Positions 1 through 6,898 of a stretch of DNA of 7,274 nt are shown piece after piece. Every line of letters begins with the position of its first letter. Positions within the stretch are counted from its first letter, which is position 1. The notes under the pieces were generated by a model. That model was not told where the DNA came from, ran no database searches, and worked only from the letters and a program-made list of their open reading frames with translations. The stretch is from Colwellia sp. (GTDB lineage Bacteria; Pseudomonadota; Gammaproteobacteria; Enterobacterales; Alteromonadaceae), in contig DPHE01000026.1 in assembly GCA_003521815.1 (NCBI GenBank), positions 1 to 7,274 of the forward strand, in the 5' to 3' direction. Made by a program: the position numbers and the translations under genes.

Positions 1-47
1 CAGATAGCGAATATAGAGTAGATATCAAAAAAATCTTTACTCATAAG

Positions 48-77
48 CTCAGGATGATCAAATAGGATCATCCTGAG
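48..77 (-). terminator. Probable operon-end hairpin after ilvA
   Basis: A perfect 12-bp inverted repeat, CTCAGGATGATC / GATCATCCTGAG, with a 6-nt loop starts about 30 nt past the ilvA stop codon. In the minus-strand transcript the stem is followed by CTTATGAGTAAAGA and only then by a run of seven T (about 27-33). The U-tract is therefore not directly at the stem base as in a canonical intrinsic terminator. It could act as a weak or bidirectional terminator, or as a 3'-end stability stem. The remaining bases 1-47 show no gene. Confidence 0.6.
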
Positions 78-107
78 TGTTCTTTAGTAAAATAACCTAT
101 GAACTCA

Positions 108-1661
108 TTAGTTAAGAAATGCTTGATAAGCTTGGTTATCTGTCACTTCTTCAAATTGATAACCCAAGACATTTACATGTTCAAAAAATTCATTTTCTTT
201 AGCTTTGCTTAGGTCAAATCCTGCGAGTACTTGCCCAAATGCGGCGCCATGATTTCGGTAGTGAAATAAAGTGATATTGAACAGTTCACCGATCGCATCC
301 AGAAATTTTTCTAGTGCGCCAGGATATTCTGGAAATTCAAAACTGAATAGACGTTCATGGTTAGCGCTAGTACTGCTTTTACCGCCAACCATATAACGCA
401 CATGCAATTTTGCAAGTTCGTTGTCAGTAAAGTCAATTACTTTATAGTTGGCGTTTACTAACTCGTTAAGTAACTGTTGACGTTCTTCTATACAACCACT
501 TAAACGAACACCAACAAAAACATTGGCACTGGGTTCGCCAACATAACGATAGTTAAACTCAGTGATGACTCTGTTGTTTAATGTTTGGCAAAAGCGTTTG
601 AAGCTGCCTTTTTCTTCAGGAATGGTAACGACTAAGATAGCTTCTTTTTTCTCGCCTAGCTCACAGCGCTCTGATACATAACGTAAACTATGAAAGTTCA
701 TATTAGCACCTGATAATATGGCGACTAATGACTTATCCTTTAGTTTATTTTGCAGGCTATATTTTTGTAGACCCGCTAAAGATAATGCGCCGGCAGGTTC
801 AGCAATAACACGTGTCTGCTCAAAAATATCTTTAATCGAGGAGCACATTTCATCAGTTGTTACGGTGATCACCTCATCACAGTAACGTTCAATAAGGCTA
901 AAGGTTACTTCACCAATACGTTTTACCGCAACACCATCTGCAAATAAACCCACTTGGTCAAGATCAACAGGCTTTCCTGCGGCTAGAGCGGCTTTCAAGC
1001 AAGCAGAGTCTTCAGCTTCCACGCCAATTATTTTAGTGTTTGGGCTAAGCTGCTTCAAATAAACAGACATTCCTGCTAATAAACCGCCACCACCAACGGG
1101 GATAAATACAATATCAGCATGAGGTAGTTGTTGTAGTAACTCTTTGGCAACAGTGCCTTGTCCAATAATAACCTCGGGATCGTCAAAAGGATGCACAAGT
1201 GTTTTATGTTCAGTTTTAGCATATTCAATTGAGGCAACTTGTGCCTCATTAAAGCTGTCGCCTACTAAGCGTACTTCACCGCCCAATCGTCTAACATTAT
1301 CCACTTTAATTTCAGGTGTGGTTTTAGGCATCACTATCGTTGCTTTAATGCCTAATTTATTTGCTGCTAACGCCAAACCTTGCGCATGATTACCTGCGGA
1401 AGCGGCAATAACGCCCTGCATACATTCAGCTTTACTCAAACCTGATAACTTGTTGTAAGCACCACGCAGTTTGAACGAATGCACCGGTTGTTGATCTTCA
1501 CGTTTCAAATAAATTTGATTGTTTAATCGTGCAGATAATTTACTGAGGTGTGTTAATTCGGTTTCAACGGCAACATCATAGACCGGTGCTAAAAGAATAC
1601 GTCTGAGGTAGTCGAGCTGCTCAGTCTGTTGAGCTAATATTACTTGGCTTTGTGTTTCCAT
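108..1661 (-). CDS. ilvA: Threonine deaminase (threonine ammonia-lyase), biosynthetic
   Basis: This 517-residue PLP enzyme converts L-threonine to 2-oxobutyrate and ammonia in the cytoplasm, the committed step to isoleucine. The N-terminal catalytic domain (about 20-330) carries KRED at 53-56, HSFKLRGA with the Schiff-base lysine K64, SAGNHAQG at 88-95, the phosphate-binding loop PVGGGG at 188-193, EAEDSACLKAA near 215-225 and SGAN at 317-320. The C-terminal regulatory region has two ACT-like modules: about 340-415, starting near TIPEEKGSF, and about 435-510, starting near FSFEFPEYPGAL. This is the long, allosteric biosynthetic form (E. coli IlvA is 514 aa), not the short catabolic TdcB form. 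In the family, isoleucine inhibits and valine activates through this region. The ATG start aligns with the E. coli N-terminus and has a weak GGGAA upstream. It is the last gene of the operon, 72 nt after ilvD, and shows no frameshift or missing key residue. Confidence 0.97.
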   Translation of the reverse strand: METQSQVILAQQTEQLDYLRRILLAPVYDVAVETELTHLSKLSARLNNQIYLKREDQQPVHSFKLRGAYNKLSGLSKAECMQGVIAASAGNHAQGLALAANKLGIKATIVMPKTTPEIKVDNVRRLGGEVRLVGDSFNEAQVASIEYAKTEHKTLVHPFDDPEVIIGQGTVAKELLQQLPHADIVFIPVGGGGLLAGMSVYLKQLSPNTKIIGVEAEDSACLKAALAAGKPVDLDQVGLFADGVAVKRIGEVTFSLIERYCDEVITVTTDEMCSSIKDIFEQTRVIAEPAGALSLAGLQKYSLQNKLKDKSLVAILSGANMNFHSLRYVSERCELGEKKEAILVVTIPEEKGSFKRFCQTLNNRVITEFNYRYVGEPSANVFVGVRLSGCIEERQQLLNELVNANYKVIDFTDNELAKLHVRYMVGGKSSTSANHERLFSFEFPEYPGALEKFLDAIGELFNITLFHYRNHGAAFGQVLAGFDLSKAKENEFFEHVNVLGYQFEEVTDNQAYQAFLN

Positions 1662-1690
1662 TATGTTCCCAATCTTAAATATCTTGATAA

Positions 1691-1723
1691 GAATAAACAG
1701 ACAGGAGAGGTGTCTGTTTATTC
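1691..1723 (-). repeat. Perfect intercistronic hairpin between ilvD and ilvA
   Basis: Two 13-nt arms, GAATAAACAGACA and TGTCTGTTTATTC, are perfectly complementary around a 7-nt loop (GGAGAGG on the plus strand). The stem starts 10 nt past the ilvD stop codon and ends about 29 nt before the ilvA start. In the transcript it is followed by TTATCAAG rather than a U-run, so it does not look like an efficient intrinsic terminator. More likely roles are 3'-end protection of the upstream message or an RNase processing site that adjusts ilvA level relative to ilvD. The structure is visible in the sequence; the role is inferred. Confidence 0.65.
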
Positions 1724-1733
1724 CTCATCATTT

Positions 1734-3596
1734 TTACTTATCTACTAAGCCATCAAGTAATGCTCTGTTGCGTACAGCACCTTTATCAGCACTGGTGGCT
1801 AGCATAGCGTAGTTTTTTAATGCGTAGCTAATAGGACGAACACGTTCAATAGGTTTCCAAGCATCTTTTCCTTTAGCTTCCATCGCAGCACGACGCGCAT
1901 CAAGTTCGGCTTCAGGGACTTGTAAGGTAATTACACGCGTAGGAATATCAATGTGAATAATATCGCCTTGTTCAACTAAGGCGATTGTGCCGCCATCAGC
2001 GGCTTCAGGTGAAACATGACCAATTGATAAACCTGACGTACCACCAGAGAAGCGACCGTCAGTTAATAATGCACAGGCCTTACCTAAACCCATCGATTTT
2101 AAGTAAGTGGTTGGATAAAGCATTTCTTGCATGCCAGGTCCACCTTTAGGGCCTTCATAACGAATAACAACCACTTCGCCAGCAACTACTTTTTTGTCAA
2201 GAATGGCAGTAACTGCTTCGTCTTGGCTTTCAAATATGTGTGCAGGGCCGGTGAATACTAAGTTATCGTCCTCTACACCCGCCGTTTTAACCACACAGCC
2301 ATCAGGTGCAATATTACCTGAAAGTACAGCTAAACCCCCTTCTAATGAGAATGCGTTTTCAAGACTACGGATACAACCATTGGCACGGTCATCGTCTAGT
2401 GTATCCCAACGACAGTCTTGACTGAATGCTTTAGTAGTACGTATACCTGCAGGACCTGCACGGTAGAATTTTTTAACATCTTCATCATCAGTTAACGTAA
2501 TGTCATATTTAGCGATAACATCTGCTAACGTGGTACCTAACACATTCGGCACATCAGTATGTAATAAACCAGCACGATCTAATTCACCTAAAATACTAAT
2601 AACACCACCAGCGCGATGCACATCTTCCATGTGGTACTCAGGTGTTGATGGCGCAACTTTACATAACTGTGGTACGCGGCGAGATAATTCATCCATGTCT
2701 TTCATGGTGTAATCAATTTCAGCTTCTTGTGCAGTTGCCAGTAAATGCAAGATAGTGTTGGTTGAACCACCCATAGCAATATCTAAACACATAGCATTGT
2801 GTAATGCTTCTTTACAGGCAATATTACGTGGCAGTGCAGACTCATCGTTATCTTGGTAATAGCGTTTAGTCAATTTAACGATTTCTTTACCCGCCTTTAA
2901 GAATAATTGTTCGCGATCGGCATGAGTAGCCAACATAGAACCGTTACCCGGTAAGGCAAGACCTAATGCTTCAGCTAAACAGTTCATTGAGTTTGCAGTG
3001 AACATACCAGAACATGAACCACAGGTTGGACAGGCAGAACGTTCAATTTTATCGCTGTCTTCATCACTTACAGTTGGATCGGCGCCTTTAATCATGGCAT
3101 CAACTAAATCAAGCTTGATAATTTGATCGCTCAATTTCGTTTTACCGGCCTCCATTGGACCACCAGATACAAAAATTACTGGGACGTTTAAGCGCATTGC
3201 GGCCATTAACATGCCAGGAGTGATTTTGTCACAGTTTGAAATACAAACCATGGCATCAGCACAATGGGCATTTACCATGTATTCAACCGAGTCAGCAATT
3301 AAATCACGAGAAGGTAAGCTATAAAGCATACCTGAATGACCCATAGCAATACCGTCATCAACCGCAATGGTATTGAATTCTTTGGCAACACCACCTGCTT
3401 TTTCAATAGCACCGGCAACTAATTGCCCCATGTCTTTTAAATGCACATGACCGGGTACAAATTGAGTGAAAGAGTTCACTACGGCAATAATCGGTTTTCC
3501 AAAGTCTCCATCAGTCATGCCTGTTGCACGCCAAAGGGCACGAGCACCGGCCATATTACGGCCTTGGGTAGAAGTTGCAGATCTTAATTTAGGCAT
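1734..3596 (-). CDS. ilvD: Dihydroxy-acid dehydratase
   Basis: This 620-residue Fe-S and Mg2+-dependent dehydratase of the IlvD/Edd family converts 2,3-dihydroxyisovalerate and 2,3-dihydroxy-3-methylvalerate to the 2-oxo acids that precede Val and Ile. With the ATG at 3596 as residue 1, the key residues fall as in the E. coli enzyme: D81 in AVDDGIAMGHSG, C122 and K124 in SNCDKITPGM (K124 is the carbamylated lysine of the family) and C195 in CPTCGSCSGMF. Other signatures are NSFTQFVPGHVHL, GGSTNT, DRANGCIRS, YEGPKGGPGMQEM and TDGRFSGGTSGLSIGHVSPEA. The reading frame extends five codons upstream to a TTG at 3611, but ATG gives MPKLRS, matching MPKYRS in E. coli, so ATG is preferred. No strong Shine-Dalgarno precedes either; GGA lies about 10 nt before the ATG. 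The gene follows ilvE after an unusually long 199-nt gap. Confidence 0.96.
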   Translation of the reverse strand: MPKLRSATSTQGRNMAGARALWRATGMTDGDFGKPIIAVVNSFTQFVPGHVHLKDMGQLVAGAIEKAGGVAKEFNTIAVDDGIAMGHSGMLYSLPSRDLIADSVEYMVNAHCADAMVCISNCDKITPGMLMAAMRLNVPVIFVSGGPMEAGKTKLSDQIIKLDLVDAMIKGADPTVSDEDSDKIERSACPTCGSCSGMFTANSMNCLAEALGLALPGNGSMLATHADREQLFLKAGKEIVKLTKRYYQDNDESALPRNIACKEALHNAMCLDIAMGGSTNTILHLLATAQEAEIDYTMKDMDELSRRVPQLCKVAPSTPEYHMEDVHRAGGVISILGELDRAGLLHTDVPNVLGTTLADVIAKYDITLTDDEDVKKFYRAGPAGIRTTKAFSQDCRWDTLDDDRANGCIRSLENAFSLEGGLAVLSGNIAPDGCVVKTAGVEDDNLVFTGPAHIFESQDEAVTAILDKKVVAGEVVVIRYEGPKGGPGMQEMLYPTTYLKSMGLGKACALLTDGRFSGGTSGLSIGHVSPEAADGGTIALVEQGDIIHIDIPTRVITLQVPEAELDARRAAMEAKGKDAWKPIERVRPISYALKNYAMLATSADKGAVRNRALLDGLVDK

Positions 3597-3627
3597 GATT
3601 TTGGTATCCAATTTAAAGGGAGTTAAG

Positions 3628-3660
3628 CTTTTAAAGATAAATAAATTTTATTTTTAAAAG
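3628..3660 (-). repeat. AT-rich inverted repeat upstream of ilvD
   Basis: The arms CTTTTAAA (3628-3635) and TTTAAAAG (3653-3660) are complementary, and the bases between them contain further A/T complementarity (AAATAAA against TTTATTT). Folding would be weak because nearly all pairs are A-U. It lies just downstream of the candidate internal promoter and 32 nt before the ilvD start, in the would-be 5' leader of ilvD. It may be only a by-product of A/T richness. Confidence 0.3.
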
Positions 3661-3687
3661 TATTCCAGCTAAGTATGAAGTTAGCAA
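3659..3687 (-). promoter_or_regulatory. Possible internal promoter for ilvD-ilvA
   Basis: On the minus strand, TTGCTA (3687-3682) is separated by 17 nt from AATACT (3664-3659). The latter is preceded directly by TGG, an extended -10 arrangement. Each hexamer matches the sigma70 consensus at four of six positions. A start near 3652 would give an ilvD leader of roughly 55 nt. Internal promoters are known in the enterobacterial ilvGMEDA operon, though not necessarily at this place. This is a prediction by eye only. Confidence 0.35.
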
Positions 3688-3734
3688 GGAGTGAATTTTT
3701 TTAGTAAAAGTAGTGATAAATTTCATTAAGAGTC

Positions 3735-3772
3735 TGCACACTTTATTGCCTCAATAGACGAATAAGTGTGCA
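3735..3772 (-). repeat. Long hairpin just after the ilvE stop codon
   Basis: The arms TGCACACTTTATT (3735-3747) and AATAAGTGTGCA (3761-3772) pair over 12 positions with one bulged base, around a 13-nt loop. The outer nine pairs are perfect. A smaller alternative inner hairpin, TATTG-CCT-CAATA (3744-3756), lies inside. The structure begins about 23 nt past the ilvE stop. On the minus strand it is followed by GACTCTTAATG, without a U-tract, so it is more likely a stability or processing stem, or a partial factor-dependent terminator, than a strong intrinsic terminator. Confidence 0.55.
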
Positions 3773-3795
3773 TTAATCGTGAGGTATAATAGAGC

Positions 3796-4722
3796 TTATG
3801 TGACAGGCTCTAACCAACCCCATTTGTCTTCTGTTGTGCCATCAAAAATACCAAAGAAAGCATCTTGTAAAACTTTAGTAATTGGGCCGCGTGAACCAGT
3901 ACCTACAGGTAAACCATCAACTGTTTTTACCGGTACAATTTCAGTAGCCGTTCCTGTCATAAAGAATTCATCCGCAATGTATAAAGCATCGCGAGCAATT
4001 GCTTCTTCACGAACTTCATAACCTAAGTCTTGAGCTAACGTCATAACTACATCGCGTGTTAAACCGGTTAAAATAGACGCAGAACTTGGTGGTGTATAGA
4101 TAACACCTTTACGTACTAAAAATAAGTTTTGACCTGCGCCTTCACTTACCATGTTATTAACATCTAATGCGATGCCTTCAGTATAACCATGGCGAGCAGC
4201 TTCACTTGATATTAACTGAGATGACAAGTAGTTGCCACCGGCTTTTGCAGCGGTAGGCATAGTGTTAGGCGCTAAACGATTCCAGCTAGAAACGCCCACA
4301 TCAACACCGCTTTCAATGGCTTCAGCGCCTAAGTATGCTTCCCAACTAAAAGCAGCAATCATCGCGTCAGAAACAGCATCTGTGGGTGGGCGTAAACCCA
4401 TACCTATATCACCTAAGAAAAATAAAGGACGTAAGTAAGCAGATTTTAAATTATTGTTAACCACTGCATCTTTACACGCTTGGATAATTTCCTCTTGTGT
4501 GTAAGGAATATTCATACGGTAAATCTTTGCTGAGTTAAACAGACGTTCAATATGTTCTTCTAAACGGAAAATACATGTTCCTTTATGCGTTTCGTATGCA
4601 CGAATCCCTTCAAATACCGATGAACCGTAATGTAGAGCATGACTCATTACATGAACGGTAGCATCTTGCCATGGCATGAATTTTCCGTTAAACCAAATTA
4701 AGTCTGCATTTGCTTTTGCCAT
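3796..4722 (-). CDS. ilvE: Branched-chain amino acid aminotransferase
   Basis: This 308-residue fold-type IV PLP transaminase exchanges amino groups between glutamate and the 2-oxo acids of Val, Ile and Leu, the last step of each pathway. It nearly matches the E. coli length (309). Visible signatures are IWFNGKFMPW at 9-18, VMSHALHYGSSVFEGIR at 25-41, R98 in SAYLRPL, SSWNRLAPNTMPTAAK ending in the PLP lysine K160, AGGNYLSS at 161-168, GIALDVN near 183, SEGAGQNLF with E194, the LTGLTRD segment at 218-224 and FMTGTATEI at 254-262. The C-terminus has the typical EDKWGWL. The start is well supported: AGGA at 4730-4733 stands 7 nt before the ATG. It begins 99 nt after ilvM. That gap holds a short GGCTGG/CCAGCC repeat around 24-25 nt of loop, too weak to call as a feature. 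Confidence 0.97.
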   Translation of the reverse strand: MAKANADLIWFNGKFMPWQDATVHVMSHALHYGSSVFEGIRAYETHKGTCIFRLEEHIERLFNSAKIYRMNIPYTQEEIIQACKDAVVNNNLKSAYLRPLFFLGDIGMGLRPPTDAVSDAMIAAFSWEAYLGAEAIESGVDVGVSSWNRLAPNTMPTAAKAGGNYLSSQLISSEAARHGYTEGIALDVNNMVSEGAGQNLFLVRKGVIYTPPSSASILTGLTRDVVMTLAQDLGYEVREEAIARDALYIADEFFMTGTATEIVPVKTVDGLPVGTGSRGPITKVLQDAFFGIFDGTTEDKWGWLEPVT

Positions 4723-4729
4723 TTTCTTT

Positions 4730-4734
4730 TCCTA
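4730..4734 (-). promoter_or_regulatory. Ribosome binding site of ilvE
   Basis: TAGGA on the minus strand with 7 nt of A-rich spacer before the ilvE ATG. It is the clearest Shine-Dalgarno in the operon and supports independent initiation at ilvE despite the 99-nt gap after ilvM. The other genes have only GGA or GGGA cores. Confidence 0.6.
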
Positions 4735-4821
4735 AATTTGTTACTATTGTGGGCTGGGTTTTTAAAATTAATCTTAATGTAGCCAGCCTAGCTGATATCT
4801 AATGCATTAAACTATTAGCAC

Positions 4822-5079
4822 TTATGCGCTACAAAGCTGTGACGCGCTATTGTCTACTTCAACACTCTTGATGTCGATCAGTTTATTTATTTGGTCAATT
4901 AAAAGGGAAATAGGACGATCGCTACTGACCAGTAGTTCAATTGTTGCAATATTATTGCCAGTATTGACTTGCGCCGTCATGCCATTAATTAAAAACCCAC
5001 GGTAACGAGTTACTTGTAAAATTCGTTCAAGTACCACTTGTTTGTCATCAGTCATGATGATTAATTTATAATTATTCAT
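4822..5079 (-). CDS. ilvM: Acetohydroxyacid synthase II small (regulatory) subunit
   Basis: This 85-residue single ACT-domain protein partners IlvG and is needed for full activity and stability of AHAS II. Its length fits E. coli IlvM (87). Aligning landmarks are the helix VLERILQVTRYRGFLING (16-33, E. coli TLERVLRVVRHRGF), the strand ATIELLVSSDRP (45-56) and the second helix SLLIDQINKLIDIKSVEV (58-75). The C-terminal tail after about 76 is not conserved. The ATG lies one base after the ilvG TAG, so translation is very probably coupled; the end of ilvG supplies a GGAG about 10 nt upstream. It is much shorter than IlvH (about 160 aa) and has no C-terminal extension, which in AHAS III carries part of the valine response. 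In enteric bacteria AHAS II is valine-resistant; whether this enzyme is resistant cannot be read from the sequence. Confidence 0.94.
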   Translation of the reverse strand: MNNYKLIIMTDDKQVVLERILQVTRYRGFLINGMTAQVNTGNNIATIELLVSSDRPISLLIDQINKLIDIKSVEVDNSASQLCSA

Positions 5080-5080
5080 T

Positions 5081-6745
5081 CTACTCGCTCTCCATCATTT
5101 CATTGTTAGCACTATTAGGCGGCACTAACGGCCAAACGTTTTCTTGTGCATCTATTTTAACCTGTAACAAATAAGCGCCATCATGATCTAACATTTCCTT
5201 AATTGCTGCTGTCACTTCACTTTTTTGTGTGATCTGTTTGGCTTTTATATCAAAAGCAGTTGCTAACATAATAAAATCAGGGTTATCAGATAGGTCGGTT
5301 TCACTTAGGCGACCATCGAAAAACAAGTCTTGCCATTGGCGAACCATACCCAGTTTAGCGTTATCAATCAAAATGATTTTCACGGGTATTTGATAACGTT
5401 TAATTGTGGCTAATTCTTGTACATTCATCATGATGGAACCATCACCTGAGACTACAATAACAGTATCGTGAGGTCGGCTAATTTGTGCGCCAATGGCGGC
5501 AGGTAAACCAAAACCCATAGTACCCATGCTACCACTTGTTAACCAATTACTTGGGTCGTCAAAACTCATATGTTGTGCAGCCCACATTTGATGTTGACCT
5601 ACATCGGTGGTAACACAGGTGTTTTCAGGCATTAAATCGCTAACTTCTTTTAATACTGCGGGAGCAAAAATACCATCACCAGGGTGATCGTACCGCCAAG
5701 CGCAATCTTCTTTCATTTTTTGCACTTGTGCTTGCCAGTCTTCAATATTTAATGACATAGCTAATAAAGGAAGGTTCTCTTTTAAGTCGCCTAAAATAGG
5801 GGCGTCAGCAATTCTACGTTTATTGATCTCAGCGGCATCAATATCAAAATGAATTACTTTAGCATCGGGAGCAAATTTATCTAACTTGCCGGTTACTCGG
5901 TCATCAAAACGAGCACCAACGGCAATTAATAAATCACAGTCATGCACTGCTAAATTAGCCGCTTTAGTCCCATGCATGCCAAGCATACCTATGTAATTTT
6001 CGCTCGCATGGTTTAATGCGCCTAAGCCTTTTAAGGTAGAAACAGAGGGTAAACCAGTTTTTTCTGCAAAGCTTCTTACTTCATCAATGGCATTAGCCAT
6101 ACCTACACCACCACCAACATATAAAATAGGCTTCTTGGCATTGGTTAATAAATCAAGTGCTTTAGTCATATCTGCCAGTGGCAATTTAACTTTATTTTTT
6201 AACGAGGAAACTTTTGTAAATTTTTCTTCAACTGCAGCTATTTGAATGTCTTTTGGAATATCGACCAATACAGGGCCTTGACGTCCTTCAAGTGCAATAG
6301 CAAATGCTTGGTGTAATACTTTTTCTAAGTCATTAATGTCAGTAACTTGAAAAGAATGCTTGGTACAAGCTAAAGATAAACCAAAAATATCTGTTTCTTG
6401 AAAGGCATCACTACCCATGGCAGCCGTAGGTACTTGACCCGTAATCGCCACTAAGGGAATAGAATCAGCAAGGGCATCAGCTAAGCCAGTGATTAAATTT
6501 GTTGCACCAGGGCCAGACGTTGCCATGCAAACACCTACTTTTCCAGAAGCACGAGCATAACCGACAGCAGAAAATGAAGCGCCTTGTTCATGACGACATA
6601 AAAAATGTTGAACATTGCTGTCAACGAGAGCATCGTAAATAGGCATAATGGCACCACCGGGGTAACCAAAGATATGCTTTACGCCATGCTGTTCTAGTAC
6701 ATTAAATAGTAATCTGCCGCCTGTTAAAGGCTTGCTATCGTTCAT
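5081..6745 (-). CDS. ilvG: Acetohydroxyacid synthase II large (catalytic) subunit
   Basis: This 554-residue ThDP-, Mg2+- and FAD-dependent enzyme condenses pyruvate with a second pyruvate to acetolactate (Val, Leu) or with 2-oxobutyrate to acetohydroxybutyrate (Ile). The domains are an N-terminal pyrimidine-binding domain (about 8-170) with FGYPGGAIMPIYDAL at 26-40 and catalytic E53 in RHEQGA; a central FAD-contacting domain (about 190-325) with LYVGGGVG, LGMHGTKAANLA and VGARFDDRVTGK; and a C-terminal ThDP-binding domain (about 365-540) with DVGQHQMWAAQ at 381-391, the metal motif GDGSIMMN starting at 434 and DN at 461-462. W471 in MVRQWQDLFF corresponds to the active-site-channel tryptophan linked to substrate and herbicide selectivity in the family. 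The short N-terminus without a leader and the partner ilvM mark it as the AHAS II type. Unlike the E. coli K-12 copy it has no frameshift. The first codon lies 71 nt after the attenuator U-tract, with GGAA near the ATG. Confidence 0.96.
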   Translation of the reverse strand: MNDSKPLTGGRLLFNVLEQHGVKHIFGYPGGAIMPIYDALVDSNVQHFLCRHEQGASFSAVGYARASGKVGVCMATSGPGATNLITGLADALADSIPLVAITGQVPTAAMGSDAFQETDIFGLSLACTKHSFQVTDINDLEKVLHQAFAIALEGRQGPVLVDIPKDIQIAAVEEKFTKVSSLKNKVKLPLADMTKALDLLTNAKKPILYVGGGVGMANAIDEVRSFAEKTGLPSVSTLKGLGALNHASENYIGMLGMHGTKAANLAVHDCDLLIAVGARFDDRVTGKLDKFAPDAKVIHFDIDAAEINKRRIADAPILGDLKENLPLLAMSLNIEDWQAQVQKMKEDCAWRYDHPGDGIFAPAVLKEVSDLMPENTCVTTDVGQHQMWAAQHMSFDDPSNWLTSGSMGTMGFGLPAAIGAQISRPHDTVIVVSGDGSIMMNVQELATIKRYQIPVKIILIDNAKLGMVRQWQDLFFDGRLSETDLSDNPDFIMLATAFDIKAKQITQKSEVTAAIKEMLDHDGAYLLQVKIDAQENVWPLVPPNSANNEMMESE

Positions 6746-6816
6746 GTTAATTCCAAAGTCTGTTGTCTAAAAGTAATGTCAGTTGATTTCTATTTTTTTA
6801 CATAATGTTTGTTGCT

Positions 6817-6856
6817 AAAAAAACAGAAAACCCTCGGTTCTTTCGAAGCGAGGGTT
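6817..6856 (-). terminator. ilv attenuator terminator (segments 3:4)
   Basis: In the minus-strand RNA, AACCCTCG (6856-6849) pairs perfectly with CGAGGGTT (6836-6829). Inside this, after one C-C mismatch, TTC pairs with GAA around a GAAA loop, a GNRA-type tetraloop. The stem runs into TTTTCTGTTTTTTT, ending in seven T at 6823-6817. This is a textbook intrinsic terminator between the leader peptide and ilvG. Its left arm is shared with the antiterminator. Confidence 0.92.
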
Positions 6857-6898
6857 AGTATTTCAGTTTTGCTTTTCTTTAGCTCAATGAAACCCTCG
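6849..6898 (-). promoter_or_regulatory. ilv antiterminator stem (segments 2:3)
   Basis: Segment 2, CGAGGGTT (6898-6891), can pair over 8 bp with segment 3, AACCCTCG (6856-6849), the same bases that form the left arm of the terminator. Segments 2 and 4 are copies of one 10-nt word (AAACCCTCGG on the plus strand at 6890-6899 and 6828-6837), so the two structures are mutually exclusive. Segment 2 lies within the last codons of the leader peptide (Pro-Arg-Gly-Phe). A ribosome reaching the stop codon would cover it and allow termination, while one stalled earlier at Ile/Leu/Val codons would leave it free. Confidence 0.85.

Noticed and set aside
1144..1389. Plus-strand 81-codon open frame inside ilvA
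   Set aside because: It is antisense to conserved PLP-domain sequence and has no recognisable motif or ribosome binding site. The same applies to the plus-strand frames at 2194-2421, 2500-2712, 3466-3657, 3779-4021 and 4232-4438.
3785..3790. Perfect TATAAT on the plus strand at the end of ilvE, as a possible antisense promoter
   Set aside because: No -35-like hexamer is found 16-18 nt upstream and there is no TG extension. A six-base match in A/T-rich DNA is expected by chance.
4741..4790. GGCTGG/CCAGCC inverted repeat between ilvM and ilvE as a terminator or attenuator
   Set aside because: Only six pairs around a loop of about 24-25 nt, with no U-tract; too weak to call.
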